9,711 nt of DNA from CAYNRQ01 sp964399875 (GCA_964399875.1 CAYNRQ010000040.1:1-9711); one strand, 5' to 3'. Positions 1 through 5,460 are shown, counted from the stretch's first letter. The notes: a model not told the origin generated them from the letters alone. Translations and numbers: made by a program.

Positions 1-118
1 TAACCAATTGTGTGTGACTGGTGGTAAGGAGCTAATCAATTAACCGTTTGAGATATGCAGCAGCTTAACATTTGACGAAACACTATACGTTTTCATCCAA
101 TATTTGTTTTGAATAAAA
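1..118. other. No recognisable gene at the window edge
   Basis: AT-rich stretch downstream of the tRNA-Gly gene, which is on the minus strand. I see no supported reading frame, tRNA exon or strong hairpin. The open frame that enters it from the right (40-270, minus) is made of tRNA-Gly intron sequence and is not treated as coding. Confidence 0.6.
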
Positions 119-132
119 TGCGACCGCCGGGA

Positions 133-269
133 AATCCGATTCAATCCCTTGCGTTTTATTGCATGTGGATTGGTGAGGCCTAGGAGGGGTGCAATTGCGT
201 CAGCGCCCGAAGTCTTCATCTCTGCCTTTGCAGACATGTGAAGAGACAAGACACAACCCCGCCTCGGCA
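133..269 (-). other. 137-nt intron in tRNA-Gly T-loop (59/60)
   Basis: It separates T-loop TTCGAA (275-270) from T60 (132). Bases T54-G57 (TTCG) pair with intron CGGA (138-135). This leaves a 3' bulge TT^T next to the T stem, as expected of an archaeal bulge-helix-bulge site; the helix on the intron side is weaker. The intron contains a hairpin (213-244) and the blocks AGGCGGGGT and GCTGACGCA shared with the tRNA-Pro T-loop intron. No coding potential is evident. Confidence 0.87.
213..244 (-). repeat. Hairpin in tRNA-Gly T-loop intron, related to the tRNA-Pro/FKBP hairpin
   Basis: On the minus strand an outer stem TCTTCA/TGAAGA encloses a small internal loop, an inner stem TCTGC/GCAGA and loop AAAG. 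The outer stem plus internal loop plus 5-bp stem plus 4-nt loop layout matches the hairpin in the tRNA-Pro anticodon intron. The two share the 10-mer TCTCTTCACA (237-246 here, 1184-1193 in tRNA-Pro). Confidence 0.55.
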
Positions 270-290
270 TTCGAACCCGGATAGCAGGCT

Positions 291-324
291 TTCTTGGAAA
301 CCTTCTTTCTGAAAGAAAGGCTCT
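291..324 (-). other. 34-nt intron in tRNA-Gly anticodon loop (37/38)
   Basis: Canonical archaeal position between A37 (325) and A38 (290). Loop bases C32-T33-T34 pair with AAG near the intron 3' end, leaving a 3' bulge AA^A. The intron-side helix is GAG-CCTT with AAGG-T-TTC, capped by CTTT-CAG-AAAG. A C-C mismatch in the central helix is the only departure from the textbook motif. Confidence 0.88.
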
Positions 325-381
325 TGGAAGGCCTGAGTCTTACCATTGGACCACGGTCGCATGGGCATTATATATATGACC

Positions 382-389
382 ATTTAAAT
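382..389 (-). promoter_or_regulatory. TATA-like box of tRNA-Gly
   Basis: ATTTAAAT is centred about 26 nt upstream of the first tRNA base (360), the usual archaeal box A distance. TATATATAA (369-377) lies closer and could be an alternative. Confidence 0.5.
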
Positions 390-420
390 AAATAAGATAT
401 TCCTTGCAAACAGGAAGCAC

Positions 421-948
421 CTAAAAATCAAAGTTTATATCATCCACCTCTTCAAATTCATCTTCCTTTTGGGGCGCTTTAGCTTTGTCCTCTTCTTTTG
501 GTTTTGTTTTGGGTTTTCCTGCTCTTGCATTCTTTATTGTATCTACTATCTTGTCCATGCTCTTTTCATCCAGCTTCTTTACAGGAAGGATCCCCTCCAG
601 ACCCACCGGACCTTCTGTTACGAATCTTGGAATTACATGAACGTGCATATGCGCAACTACCTGGCCTGCCACGCTTCCATTGCTCTGGGATATGGAAATC
701 CCCTGTGCATTAAGGCCGTTCTTGATCATGGCTGATATCTTTTTCACTGTCTTGAACAGATCACCTATCTCGGCTTCTGGTATATCCAGTATTGTTTCAT
801 AATGCTTCTTTGGAATAACCAGCGTGTGTCCAGGGTTCCTTGGATTTATATCCAGGAAGGCCAATACCTTTTCATCCTCAAATACTTTCTTTGCCGGAAT
901 CTCGTTTCTTACTATCCTGCAAAAGAGGCACTCCTTTTCTGAAACCAT
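421..948 (-). CDS. HIT-family nucleotide-binding hydrolase
   Basis: 175 aa. HIT proteins are small cytosolic nucleotidyl hydrolases or transferases acting on substrates such as AMP-lysine, AMP-NH2 or dinucleoside polyphosphates; the substrate here cannot be read from sequence. The signature H-x-H-x-H lies at residues 100-104 (HMHVH), with H102 expected to be the nucleophile. An N-terminal CLFC pair (C7, C10) resembles the zinc-site cysteines of HINT-like members, followed by the typical FEDEKVLAFLDINPRNPGH region. Residues from about 140 form a charged Lys/Glu/Asp tail ending in DDINFDF, longer than in minimal HIT proteins (about 110-140 aa). The start is supported by AGGAGGGA at 953-960, about 6 nt from ATG. 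It lies between tRNA-Pro and tRNA-Gly on the same strand. Confidence 0.93.
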   Translation of the reverse strand: MVSEKECLFCRIVRNEIPAKKVFEDEKVLAFLDINPRNPGHTLVIPKKHYETILDIPEAEIGDLFKTVKKISAMIKNGLNAQGISISQSNGSVAGQVVAHMHVHVIPRFVTEGPVGLEGILPVKKLDEKSMDKIVDTIKNARAGKPKTKPKEEDKAKAPQKEDEFEEVDDINFDF

Positions 949-952
949 TCCG

Positions 953-960
953 TCCCTCCT
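953..960 (-). promoter_or_regulatory. Strong Shine-Dalgarno of the HIT gene
   Basis: AGGAGGGA on the minus strand, about 6 nt from the ATG at 948-946. It fixes the start and implies a leadered transcript, unlike several neighbours that look leaderless. Confidence 0.75.
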
Positions 961-1036
961 TATTTTATAATTTTCTTGAATGTTTATGTTCTATTATCAA
1001 TCTTTTCACTCATTAATGTTTATGGGGCCACTGAGA

Positions 1037-1119
1037 TTTGTTTGCGCATTAACTGCTGTATCCTTGCCTTCAATTTAAGGGATAGTAGTGCGTCAGCAGG
1101 GATTACACCCCGCCTGCGC
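1037..1119 (-). other. 83-nt intron in tRNA-Pro T-loop (about 58/59 or 59/60)
   Basis: It separates TTCAA-G (1125-1120) from T60 (1036). Intron ends GCGCA and TGCGC form a perfect 5-bp intron-side helix. The exact cut is uncertain by one or two bases: pairing favours 58/59 with one mismatch, while the other two tRNAs use 59/60. It carries AGGCGGGGT and GCTGACGCA in common with the tRNA-Gly T-loop intron. Confidence 0.82.
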
Positions 1120-1140
1120 CTTGAACTCAGGTCGGCGGCT

Positions 1141-1199
1141 GTTTTTGAACCCCTCCCTTTCTCTTCGTGGAAGCGAAAGCTCCTGTGAAGAGAGGCTCA
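1141..1199 (-). other. 59-nt intron in tRNA-Pro anticodon loop (37/38)
   Basis: Bulge-helix-bulge geometry is clear: 5' bulge GG^T, central helix TTTG/AAAA (one G-A mismatch), 3' bulge AC^A, and intron-side helix GAGCCTC/GGGGTTC. Almost all of the remainder is the hairpin at 1160-1198, which recurs upstream of the FKBP gene. Confidence 0.9.
1160..1198 (-). repeat. 39-nt hairpin repeat, copy in tRNA-Pro intron
   Basis: Sense-strand layout is GAGCC, then outer stem TCTCTTC/GAAGAGA, a symmetric 3x3 internal loop ACA/CAC, inner stem GGAGC/GCTTC and loop TTTC. It matches 7475-7513 (plus) at 38 of 39 positions. The single difference, C versus T in the outer stem, keeps pairing as G-C versus G-U. 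Confidence 0.85.
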
Positions 1200-1221
1200 C
1201 CCAAAGCCGCAATGCTAGACC

Positions 1222-1335
1222 ATTGTAGCCGAGACTTTTCATGCTTTCGCGAGGCCTGGCCAAAAGGCTGACGGCATGGTGCAATCATTTAAGCCGTCTG
1301 TTCCTTCAGGCAAAGGCTTCTTGTAAAGACCCGGT
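1222..1335 (-). other. 114-nt intron in tRNA-Pro D-loop (about 17/18)
   Basis: Exon bases TGTAG (positions 11-15) pair with CTACA near the intron 3' end. The 5' bulge is TT^A and the 3' bulge AT^G, and the intron-side helix is CCGGG/CTCGG. Joining gives D-loop AGTT-GGTCTA, a normal archaeal form. The 3' cut could shift by one base. An internal inverted repeat GACGGC/GCCGTC is present. Confidence 0.85.
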
Positions 1336-1419
1336 AACTACACCATGGCCCCTGACTATATCCAATTATTAGTTATATGTTTATAAATCATATCTCTGGA
1401 GACCAAGCCCCGGACCGGA

Positions 1420-1448
1420 TTTTCAGGCATACGGTTTTCCGTCAGCCC
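1420..1448 (-). other. 29-nt intron in tRNA-Thr T-loop (59/60)
   Basis: The cleanest splice motif in the window. T54-G57 (TTCG) pairs with intron TGAA, the 5' bulge is AT^G, the 3' bulge AA^T, and the intron helix is GGC/GCC followed by CGG-AAAA-CCG. It contains GCTGACG, also found in the other two T-loop introns. Confidence 0.9.
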
Positions 1449-1486
1449 ATCGAACCGATGTCAGTTGTTTACGAAACAACTGCTTT

Positions 1487-1559
1487 TAACCGCCTGCCCC
1501 ACAACCCACTCCACGCAGGTGGTAGACCCAGCTTGCATCGGGTGGGTTGTGAGGGAGGT
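1487..1559 (-). other. 73-nt intron in tRNA-Thr D-loop (20/21)
   Basis: A 17-position intron helix pairs nearly throughout (the run CACAACCCAC/GTGGGTTGTG is perfect), flanked by 5' bulge GT^A and 3' bulge TA^A. The central helix AGTG/CGGT has one G-G mismatch. Joining gives D-loop AGTGGT-A. Confidence 0.87.
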
Positions 1560-1587
1560 ACCACTAAGCTACCGGAGCGTTAATATT

Positions 1588-1612
1588 GGTGTGAAGCCGC
1601 TTCAATTACACC
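1588..1612. repeat. Interrupted dyad upstream of tRNA-Thr
   Basis: GGTGT-GAAGC-C-GCTTC-AATT-ACACC. The two arm pairs are complementary with an AATT insertion on one side. It lies 10 nt upstream of the tRNA-Thr start and about 85 nt upstream of the radical-SAM gene, so it could be an operator for either. Its function is unknown. Confidence 0.4.
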
Positions 1613-1629
1613 TGTGGCCTCACATATTT

Positions 1630-1658
1630 AACAGCTTCTGCAGTTTTTTTAAGCTGTT
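1630..1658. repeat. 8-bp inverted repeat upstream of the radical-SAM gene
   Basis: AACAGCTT (1630-1637) and AAGCTGTT (1651-1658) are perfectly complementary around a 13-nt spacer containing seven T residues. It lies between the divergent tRNA-Thr and radical-SAM genes. A regulatory site is possible but unproven. Confidence 0.4.
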
Positions 1659-1697
1659 TTACATTAATTATACAAAATTATATTTTAAAGTGATTGT

Positions 1698-2705
1698 ATG
1701 AAAGAGGCAATGTTTTATAAAAAAATGAAAAATAAAGCAGTTCAGTGTCAATTGTGCCCTCATTTCTGTTTTTTAAAATCATGTGAAAAAGGAAAATGTG
1801 GTGTCAGGATGAACAAGGAAGGCACTCTTTATTCTTTGGTATATAGAAAACTATGCTCCATGGCAGTAGACGCTATTGAGAAAAAACCACTATTCCATTT
1901 TGCCCCGGGTACAAAGTGCCTTTCAATAGCCACTGTAGGCTGTAACCTGTCCTGTTCTTTCTGTCAGAATTGGGAAATCTCGCATCCTCTTGGAGGAGAA
2001 ATATGCGGAGAGGAAACAACGCCAGAAAGAATCATAGAAATAGCCAAGAAACAAGATCTACCAGGCATAGCCTACACTTATACAGAACCAACCATAGCTA
2101 TAGAATTTTATCTTGAAGTTATGAGGCTTGCAAGAAAAGAAGGCCTTTACAATGTCTGGGTTTCTAATGGTTATACAAACCCTGAGCCAGCAAAAAGGAT
2201 TTCAGGGTTTTTGGATGCCATAAATGTCGATTTAAAGGGAGACATAAAGTTCTATCAGAAGCTCTGTGACGTTCCAAGTGAGAAACCCATGAAAAAGGTA
2301 TTGGAGATCTATAAAAGCAAAAATGTATGGATTGAGATTACCAATCTTGTCATCCCTGAATACAATGACAGTATAAAGCAGATAACAAAGCTTGTGCAAT
2401 GGGTGAAGAAAAAACTTGGACCTGAGACACCTATACATTTCTCAAGGTTCTTTCCGTATCATAAACTCCAGAATGTGAGATTCACACCAGCTGAAACCCT
2501 GGAAATGGCTGCAAAGATTGCAGATAAGAACGGAATGCATTATATTTATGTTGGGAACGTCCCAAATCCTAGGGAATCCACGTACTGTCCCAATTGCAAG
2601 GCTGTGATAATAAAGAGGAACGGCTATGGCATCGGAGAAATCAAAGAGAGATGCCCCAGATGCGGTTACAGAATCAAACTGGCGGGCTTGAAGTGGGTGA
2701 AGTGA
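1698..2705 (+). CDS. amrS: AmmeMemoRadiSam-system radical SAM enzyme
   Basis: 335 aa. Belongs to the radical-SAM branch genetically associated with AMMECR1 and Memo proteins; its reaction is not established. The 4Fe-4S/SAM motif is C82-x3-C86-x2-C89 (CNLSCSFCQNWEIS), in the family's usual GTVGCNL-type context. A Cys-rich N-terminus (C17, C20, C24, C29, C34) precedes the conserved LYSLVY and IEKKPLFHF blocks. At the C-terminus CPNC and CPRC pairs (about residues 294-323) form a zinc-ribbon-like tail. The enzyme is expected to be cytosolic and oxygen-sensitive. TTAATTATA-like sequence about 25 nt upstream and no clear Shine-Dalgarno suggest a leaderless start. The usual partners, AMMECR1 and Memo, are not in the window. 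Confidence 0.92.
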   Translation: MKEAMFYKKMKNKAVQCQLCPHFCFLKSCEKGKCGVRMNKEGTLYSLVYRKLCSMAVDAIEKKPLFHFAPGTKCLSIATVGCNLSCSFCQNWEISHPLGGEICGEETTPERIIEIAKKQDLPGIAYTYTEPTIAIEFYLEVMRLARKEGLYNVWVSNGYTNPEPAKRISGFLDAINVDLKGDIKFYQKLCDVPSEKPMKKVLEIYKSKNVWIEITNLVIPEYNDSIKQITKLVQWVKKKLGPETPIHFSRFFPYHKLQNVRFTPAETLEMAAKIADKNGMHYIYVGNVPNPRESTYCPNCKAVIIKRNGYGIGEIKERCPRCGYRIKLAGLKWVK

Positions 2706-2710
2706 TAGCA

Positions 2711-2720
2711 AATATTTAAA
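2711..2720 (+). promoter_or_regulatory. TATA box of the 145-aa gene
   Basis: AATATTTAAA, just after the radical-SAM stop, is centred about 25 nt before ATG 2742. This predicts transcription starting at the start codon (leaderless), so the gene need not be co-transcribed with amrS. Confidence 0.55.
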
Positions 2721-2741
2721 ACATGGGGTAAAGAAAAATGT

Positions 2742-3179
2742 ATGGAAAAAGAAATAACAGACGAAAAGATTGCTAAGAAGATGAAGGAAGGATGGATAAA
2801 GAGCCTAATGATGATAGAGGTTATGGCTGTTTCAAAGGAATTCGCTGAGTCAGCCCTTAAAAAACACATAGAAAAGATGGAAAAAGAGAAGAAAACCATT
2901 ATTTACAAAAAAGATTTCAAGGAGACAAACAAAGTTAAGAAGCCGTTTCCAAATATTGATGTTGCGTATTCGCAGATCGTGGAATTAGAACTTATCACAG
3001 AAACCTATGAACAATTGGTTGTTCTTGCCATGAACTACGGGCCGTCCAGTATTGAGATACTGGAGCCGGAACACATAAAGATAGATATGGGAGAAGCCCA
3101 GGGAATCCTTAATTCTATAGCAGATGTAATACACAAGTTTGCTGCCAGAGGATCGGGTGGAATTATCATAAATACATAG
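2742..3179 (+). CDS. Conserved-looking protein of unknown function, 145 aa
   Basis: I do not recognise the family. The N-terminal 60 residues are rich in Lys/Glu and predicted helical (EKEITDEKIAKKMKEG, then an amphipathic helix around 25-50). The C-terminal half alternates hydrophobic strand-like and helical segments (VELELITETYEQLVVLAMNYGPSSIEILEP, read as about residues 80-109 in pieces), suggesting a small alpha/beta domain. It ends in a Gly-rich GSGGIIINT tail. No Cys pairs, signal peptide or membrane segment are present. The stop TAG is followed directly by the ATG of the next small gene, so the two are probably co-translated. Confidence 0.8.
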   Translation: MEKEITDEKIAKKMKEGWIKSLMMIEVMAVSKEFAESALKKHIEKMEKEKKTIIYKKDFKETNKVKKPFPNIDVAYSQIVELELITETYEQLVVLAMNYGPSSIEILEPEHIKIDMGEAQGILNSIADVIHKFAARGSGGIIINT

Positions 3180-3359
3180 ATGATGATAATGGACGAAACT
3201 GATTATAAAGGGAACATGCCTGCACATGCGGAAGCATTGCCTGAGGATGTTTATTCTTTTGTTCTTTCTGGACAGGGTAAAAAACTGGAGCTACCAGAAC
3301 CCGCAGAAGATGATTATCTCTGGGCAGAAAAACAGGCCCGCACCTTGATGTTTTTGTGA
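3180..3359 (+). CDS. Small acidic protein of unknown function, 59 aa
   Basis: The ATG at 3180 follows the preceding stop with no gap, and a further in-frame ATG at 3189 is a possible start. The frame is open to TGA 3357-3359. The product is acidic, with PEDVYSFVLSGQGKKLELPEP, read in two parts around residues 21-41, then DDYLWAEKQARTLMFL at the end. The regular codon use, tight coupling and exact abutment with the nreA stop (3360) argue that it is real. I recognise no family. A role shared with the 145-aa protein is an inference from position only. Confidence 0.65.
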   Translation: MMIMDETDYKGNMPAHAEALPEDVYSFVLSGQGKKLELPEPAEDDYLWAEKQARTLMFL

Positions 3360-4562
3360 CTAGAAATCGCTCAGTCTTTTTTGCCTCAGGATTTTGCTTT
3401 TTTGGATGTATTCCTTCACAGGGATTCTTAACCTAGAATCACAGTATCTCAAAGCTTCCTCTTTAGTGTTAAATATCACGGACTTGTTATTAAAGGCATT
3501 CATAGCAGTGTCCCTCACAACCCACACTCCGAGAGGCAGAATATATCCTTCATAGACCTCTCTGAAAACAACAACTTTGGCCTGCCTCTTCATTTTTTCC
3601 AAAGCTCTGATCACACTTATTCTGCTTGCGTAGTAACCTCCGCCTTCTAATTCTGCATATCCTGTCCTTCCCTTAAACGGTTCGTATTCCTCCAGAATTT
3701 CAGTTTTCTTCAGACTCCGGGACCACATAGAACCCGGTGCCCATGCCTCAAAATTCTCGAATTCCCAACTGCCCGGCATCATCAGTATAACAAAATGGTT
3801 ATCCAAATAAGTAGACTCGAAAACCATATAACTGTTAACAGAATTGTAGGTTCTTACTCTCTTTAACAATTCCTTTGCTATAATATCATCTACTGCCGTA
3901 ATGCCAAATCTTGTGGGAACCAGTTTTTTGTTTTTTTCCAAACCAAGCACGCCTGAACTTAATATTGTGCTGATTTTATTTACATCCATACCAGATTTAT
4001 ATAACATAAAACTTGCCTGCCCGGCCTTAAGTTCATCTGAAACAACACTGTCCACCTTTCTAGGTATCCTGGGGTTTTCTGTGATCCTGAGCTTTTCCAG
4101 GGATGCTGAGGGGCCCATGGGCTGAACCACCTCAGAAAAAGACACCCTGTAGACAGGATTCTTTTTAAAAGACATCTCAATATCAGCCGGCTTTGAAGCC
4201 AGAGCCAGCTCCTGGACATCGCAAACAAATCTTGATCTTGAAAATACATTTTCCTTTTGTTTGGATCTCAAAAGCATAGAGCGAAATTTAACAATTTCAT
4301 GATATTCCATACCAAACCACTGCCTAGAGTTGTCTAATTTATTTATGTTTTCGTTATCTAAAGCTCCCAGTGGGCCTACAAAAACATCCGGATATCCATA
4401 TCTCCCAACAAACACTGATATTCCAGGCCCAAAGAACTCCTTGGAAATCCTATCTTTTAGATTCTTCTCTACATTAAACCTGGGAAGCAGAGGGCACGGA
4501 GAGTGGCCACAAAGGTTTCGGCCACCCTTGCATATTAAGCACACCCTGGCTGGAGAAACCAT
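3360..4562 (-). CDS. nreA: NreA-type archaeal DNA repair protein
   Basis: 400 aa, full length for the Nre family (Nre_N and Nre_C). Family members are implicated in archaeal DNA-damage repair with the sliding clamp PCNA. An N-terminal zinc-finger-like cluster is C8-x2-C11, C18, C23 with H20. The Nre_N-like body continues through GRYGYPDVFVGPLG and QWFGMEYHEIVKFRS. The C-terminal domain contains FEAWAPGSMWSRS and EGGGYYASRISVIRALE. The last seven residues, QKRLSDF (394-400), fit a PCNA-interacting PIP box (Q-x-x-L-x-x-F), as described for this family. An A/T-rich TATA element (about 4572-4587) 20-25 nt upstream of the ATG suggests a leaderless mRNA. It converges on the 59-aa gene with no intergenic base, so read-through antisense overlap is likely. 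Confidence 0.92.
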   Translation of the reverse strand: MVSPARVCLICKGGRNLCGHSPCPLLPRFNVEKNLKDRISKEFFGPGISVFVGRYGYPDVFVGPLGALDNENINKLDNSRQWFGMEYHEIVKFRSMLLRSKQKENVFSRSRFVCDVQELALASKPADIEMSFKKNPVYRVSFSEVVQPMGPSASLEKLRITENPRIPRKVDSVVSDELKAGQASFMLYKSGMDVNKISTILSSGVLGLEKNKKLVPTRFGITAVDDIIAKELLKRVRTYNSVNSYMVFESTYLDNHFVILMMPGSWEFENFEAWAPGSMWSRSLKKTEILEEYEPFKGRTGYAELEGGGYYASRISVIRALEKMKRQAKVVVFREVYEGYILPLGVWVVRDTAMNAFNNKSVIFNTKEEALRYCDSRLRIPVKEYIQKSKILRQKRLSDF

Positions 4563-4725
4563 GATTAGAATTATTTTTATAATTTATATTCTTGGAATTA
4601 ATTATATTCATATCCTGAACATCTCTGTTAAATTCTGCAAAACAACTTCTGATTTCAAATCTGACATAAGAGCAAAGAATTAAATATTAGTATTTTCATC
4701 ACCAATAATTAATTGGCGAGGCCTC

Positions 4726-5460
4726 ATGACCAATTGTCCTAGATGTGGAACAAAACTGAGCAGTGACTGGAATTTCTGCCCCAGATGCGGATACAAGAAG
4801 GGTGAAGGTTTTTGCAGTCTGTTTGATAATGTTTTTTCCAGGATAAGAAGAGAGATGAGAGAAATGGACAAATCTTTTCAGAAAGAATTTGAGGCTTTTG
4901 ACCTGTCACCATGGTTCAAGACCCTGAGCAAAGAAGAGCTCAAGGAGATAAGAAAACAGAAACCGCCCATGAACAGAAAAGGATTTTCTATAAGGATAAT
5001 CAGAACAGGGGGTCAGAAACCAAGGATATCTGTTAAGACATACGGCAATGTTGAAAAAGAGAAGGTGATGGATGAGATCATAAAACAGATAGGATCTAAA
5101 AGACAACAAAAGAAATTAATGTTTGGTTTTTTAAAGCAGAGGACACCAAAGGAAAAGCCAAGTGGTATTTTCTTTAAAAAAGAAATTCCGGAAAAAAGAG
5201 AAAAACCGCTTCCAACACCAAGGTTCACAGAAGAGCCAAAGACAGATATAAGGAGGCTGGATTCTAGGGTTGTTGTTGATATGGATGTTCCTGGTGTTAA
5301 ATCCCTGAATGATGTAGAGATAAAAGAACTGGAAAATTCTATAGAAGTGAAAGCAATAGCTGGAGACAAGGCCTATTTCAAGATACTGACAAAGCCGGAA
5401 CAATTCAGAATAACAAACAAGGAATTCAAGGACGGCAGGTTACATCTAGAATTTGCTTAA
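4726..5460 (+). CDS. Zinc-ribbon protein with C-terminal Hsp20/CS-like domain
   Basis: 244 aa. It begins with a zinc ribbon, C4-x2-C7 ... C18-x2-C21 (CPRCG repeated), with an extra C30. Residues about 35-150 are basic and helical, followed by a Lys/Pro-rich linker (about 150-175). From about 181 to the end the pattern VVVDMDVPGV ... ELENSIEVKA ... GRLHLEFA is that of a short alpha-crystallin/CS beta-sandwich, as in small heat-shock proteins and co-chaperones. The domain looks minimal (about 64 aa). A role in protein folding is plausible but inferred. GGCGAGG at 4715-4721 precedes the ATG, with TATA-like TTAAATAT upstream. The 3' end overlaps the convergent regulator gene by 15 bp. Confidence 0.75.
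   Translation: MTNCPRCGTKLSSDWNFCPRCGYKKGEGFCSLFDNVFSRIRREMREMDKSFQKEFEAFDLSPWFKTLSKEELKEIRKQKPPMNRKGFSIRIIRTGGQKPRISVKTYGNVEKEKVMDEIIKQIGSKRQQKKLMFGFLKQRTPKEKPSGIFFKKEIPEKREKPLPTPRFTEEPKTDIRRLDSRVVVDMDVPGVKSLNDVEIKELENSIEVKAIAGDKAYFKILTKPEQFRITNKEFKDGRLHLEFA

Larger units (their letters stand above)
119..360 (-). tRNA. tRNA-Gly(TCC) with two introns (anticodon loop and T-loop)
   Basis: Read on the minus strand. The 5' acceptor strand GCGACCG (360-354) pairs perfectly with CGGTCGC (126-120), and the discriminator is A at 119. D arm is GTCC-AATGGTAA-GAC. Anticodon stem CAGGC (335-331) pairs with GCCTG (289-285). The loop CTTCCA + A gives anticodon TCC (328-326). T stem CCGGG (280-276) pairs with CCCGG (131-127). 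The continuity is broken twice: 34 nt after position 37 and 137 nt after position 59. Removing both gives a 71-nt cloverleaf with a 4-nt variable loop. CCA is not encoded. A standard scan could miss the gene because the 3' acceptor and T-stem strands lie about 140 nt from the T-loop. A TATA-like box lies about 26 nt upstream. Confidence 0.93.
1023..1352 (-). tRNA. tRNA-Pro(TGG) with three introns (D-loop, anticodon loop, T-loop)
   Basis: Acceptor GGGGCCA (1352-1346) pairs with TGGCCCC (1030-1024); the discriminator is A1023 and CCA is not encoded. D stem GTGT (1343-1340) pairs with GCAT (1215-1212) through wobbles. Anticodon stem GCGGC (1210-1206) pairs with GCCGC (1139-1135). Loop TTTGGG + A carries anticodon TGG at 1203-1201. 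The variable loop is CGAC. T stem CTGAG (1130-1126) pairs with CTCAG (1035-1031). Introns of 114, 59 and 83 nt are inferred after about position 17, after 37 and at about 58-60. Removing them leaves 74 nt with a normal D-loop containing GG. About 256 of 330 nt are intron. It lies 53 nt downstream of tRNA-Thr on the same strand, with AT-rich TATA-like sequence at about 1373-1388. Confidence 0.92.
1406..1578 (-). tRNA. tRNA-Thr(CGT) with two introns (D-loop and T-loop)
   Basis: Acceptor GCTCCGG (1578-1572) pairs with CCGGGGC (1413-1407) with one T-G wobble. The discriminator is T1406; U73 is, to my knowledge, normal for archaeal tRNA-Thr. D stem GCTT (1569-1566) pairs with AAGC (1485-1482). Anticodon stem GTTGT (1480-1476) pairs perfectly with ACAAC (1468-1464). 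Loop TTCGTAA carries anticodon CGT at 1473-1471 and has no intron. The variable loop is TGAC. T stem ATCGG (1459-1455) pairs with CCGGT (1418-1414). Removing 73 nt from the D-loop and 29 nt from the T-loop gives a 71-nt tRNA. CCA is not encoded. The promoter is unclear: the region about 26 nt upstream holds a dyad (1588-1612) rather than a good TATA box. Confidence 0.93.

Noticed and set aside
133..269. Box C/D small RNA inside the tRNA-Gly T-loop intron
   Set aside because: CTGA occurs within GCTGACG, but there is no good RTGATGA box at suitable spacing.
40..270. 76-aa frame on the minus strand at the window start
   Set aside because: It lies mostly in the tRNA-Gly T-loop intron and T-arm and has no ribosome site or recognisable protein.
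976..1188. 70-aa plus frame antisense to tRNA-Pro
   Set aside because: It is antisense to tRNA-Pro, with no homology or start signals.
1093..1284. 63-aa minus frame containing SSQELSLPRR, also found in a frame upstream of FKBP
   Set aside because: The shared peptide is the shared RNA hairpin translated by chance. The region is tRNA-Pro exons and introns.
1..1600. CRISPR array or insertion sequence
   Set aside because: There are no evenly spaced direct repeats, no transposase and no terminal inverted repeats. The repeated elements are tRNA introns.
1377..1701. Two overlapping plus-strand frames antisense to tRNA-Thr
   Set aside because: They are antisense to tRNA-Thr exons and introns, and the composition is explained by RNA stems.
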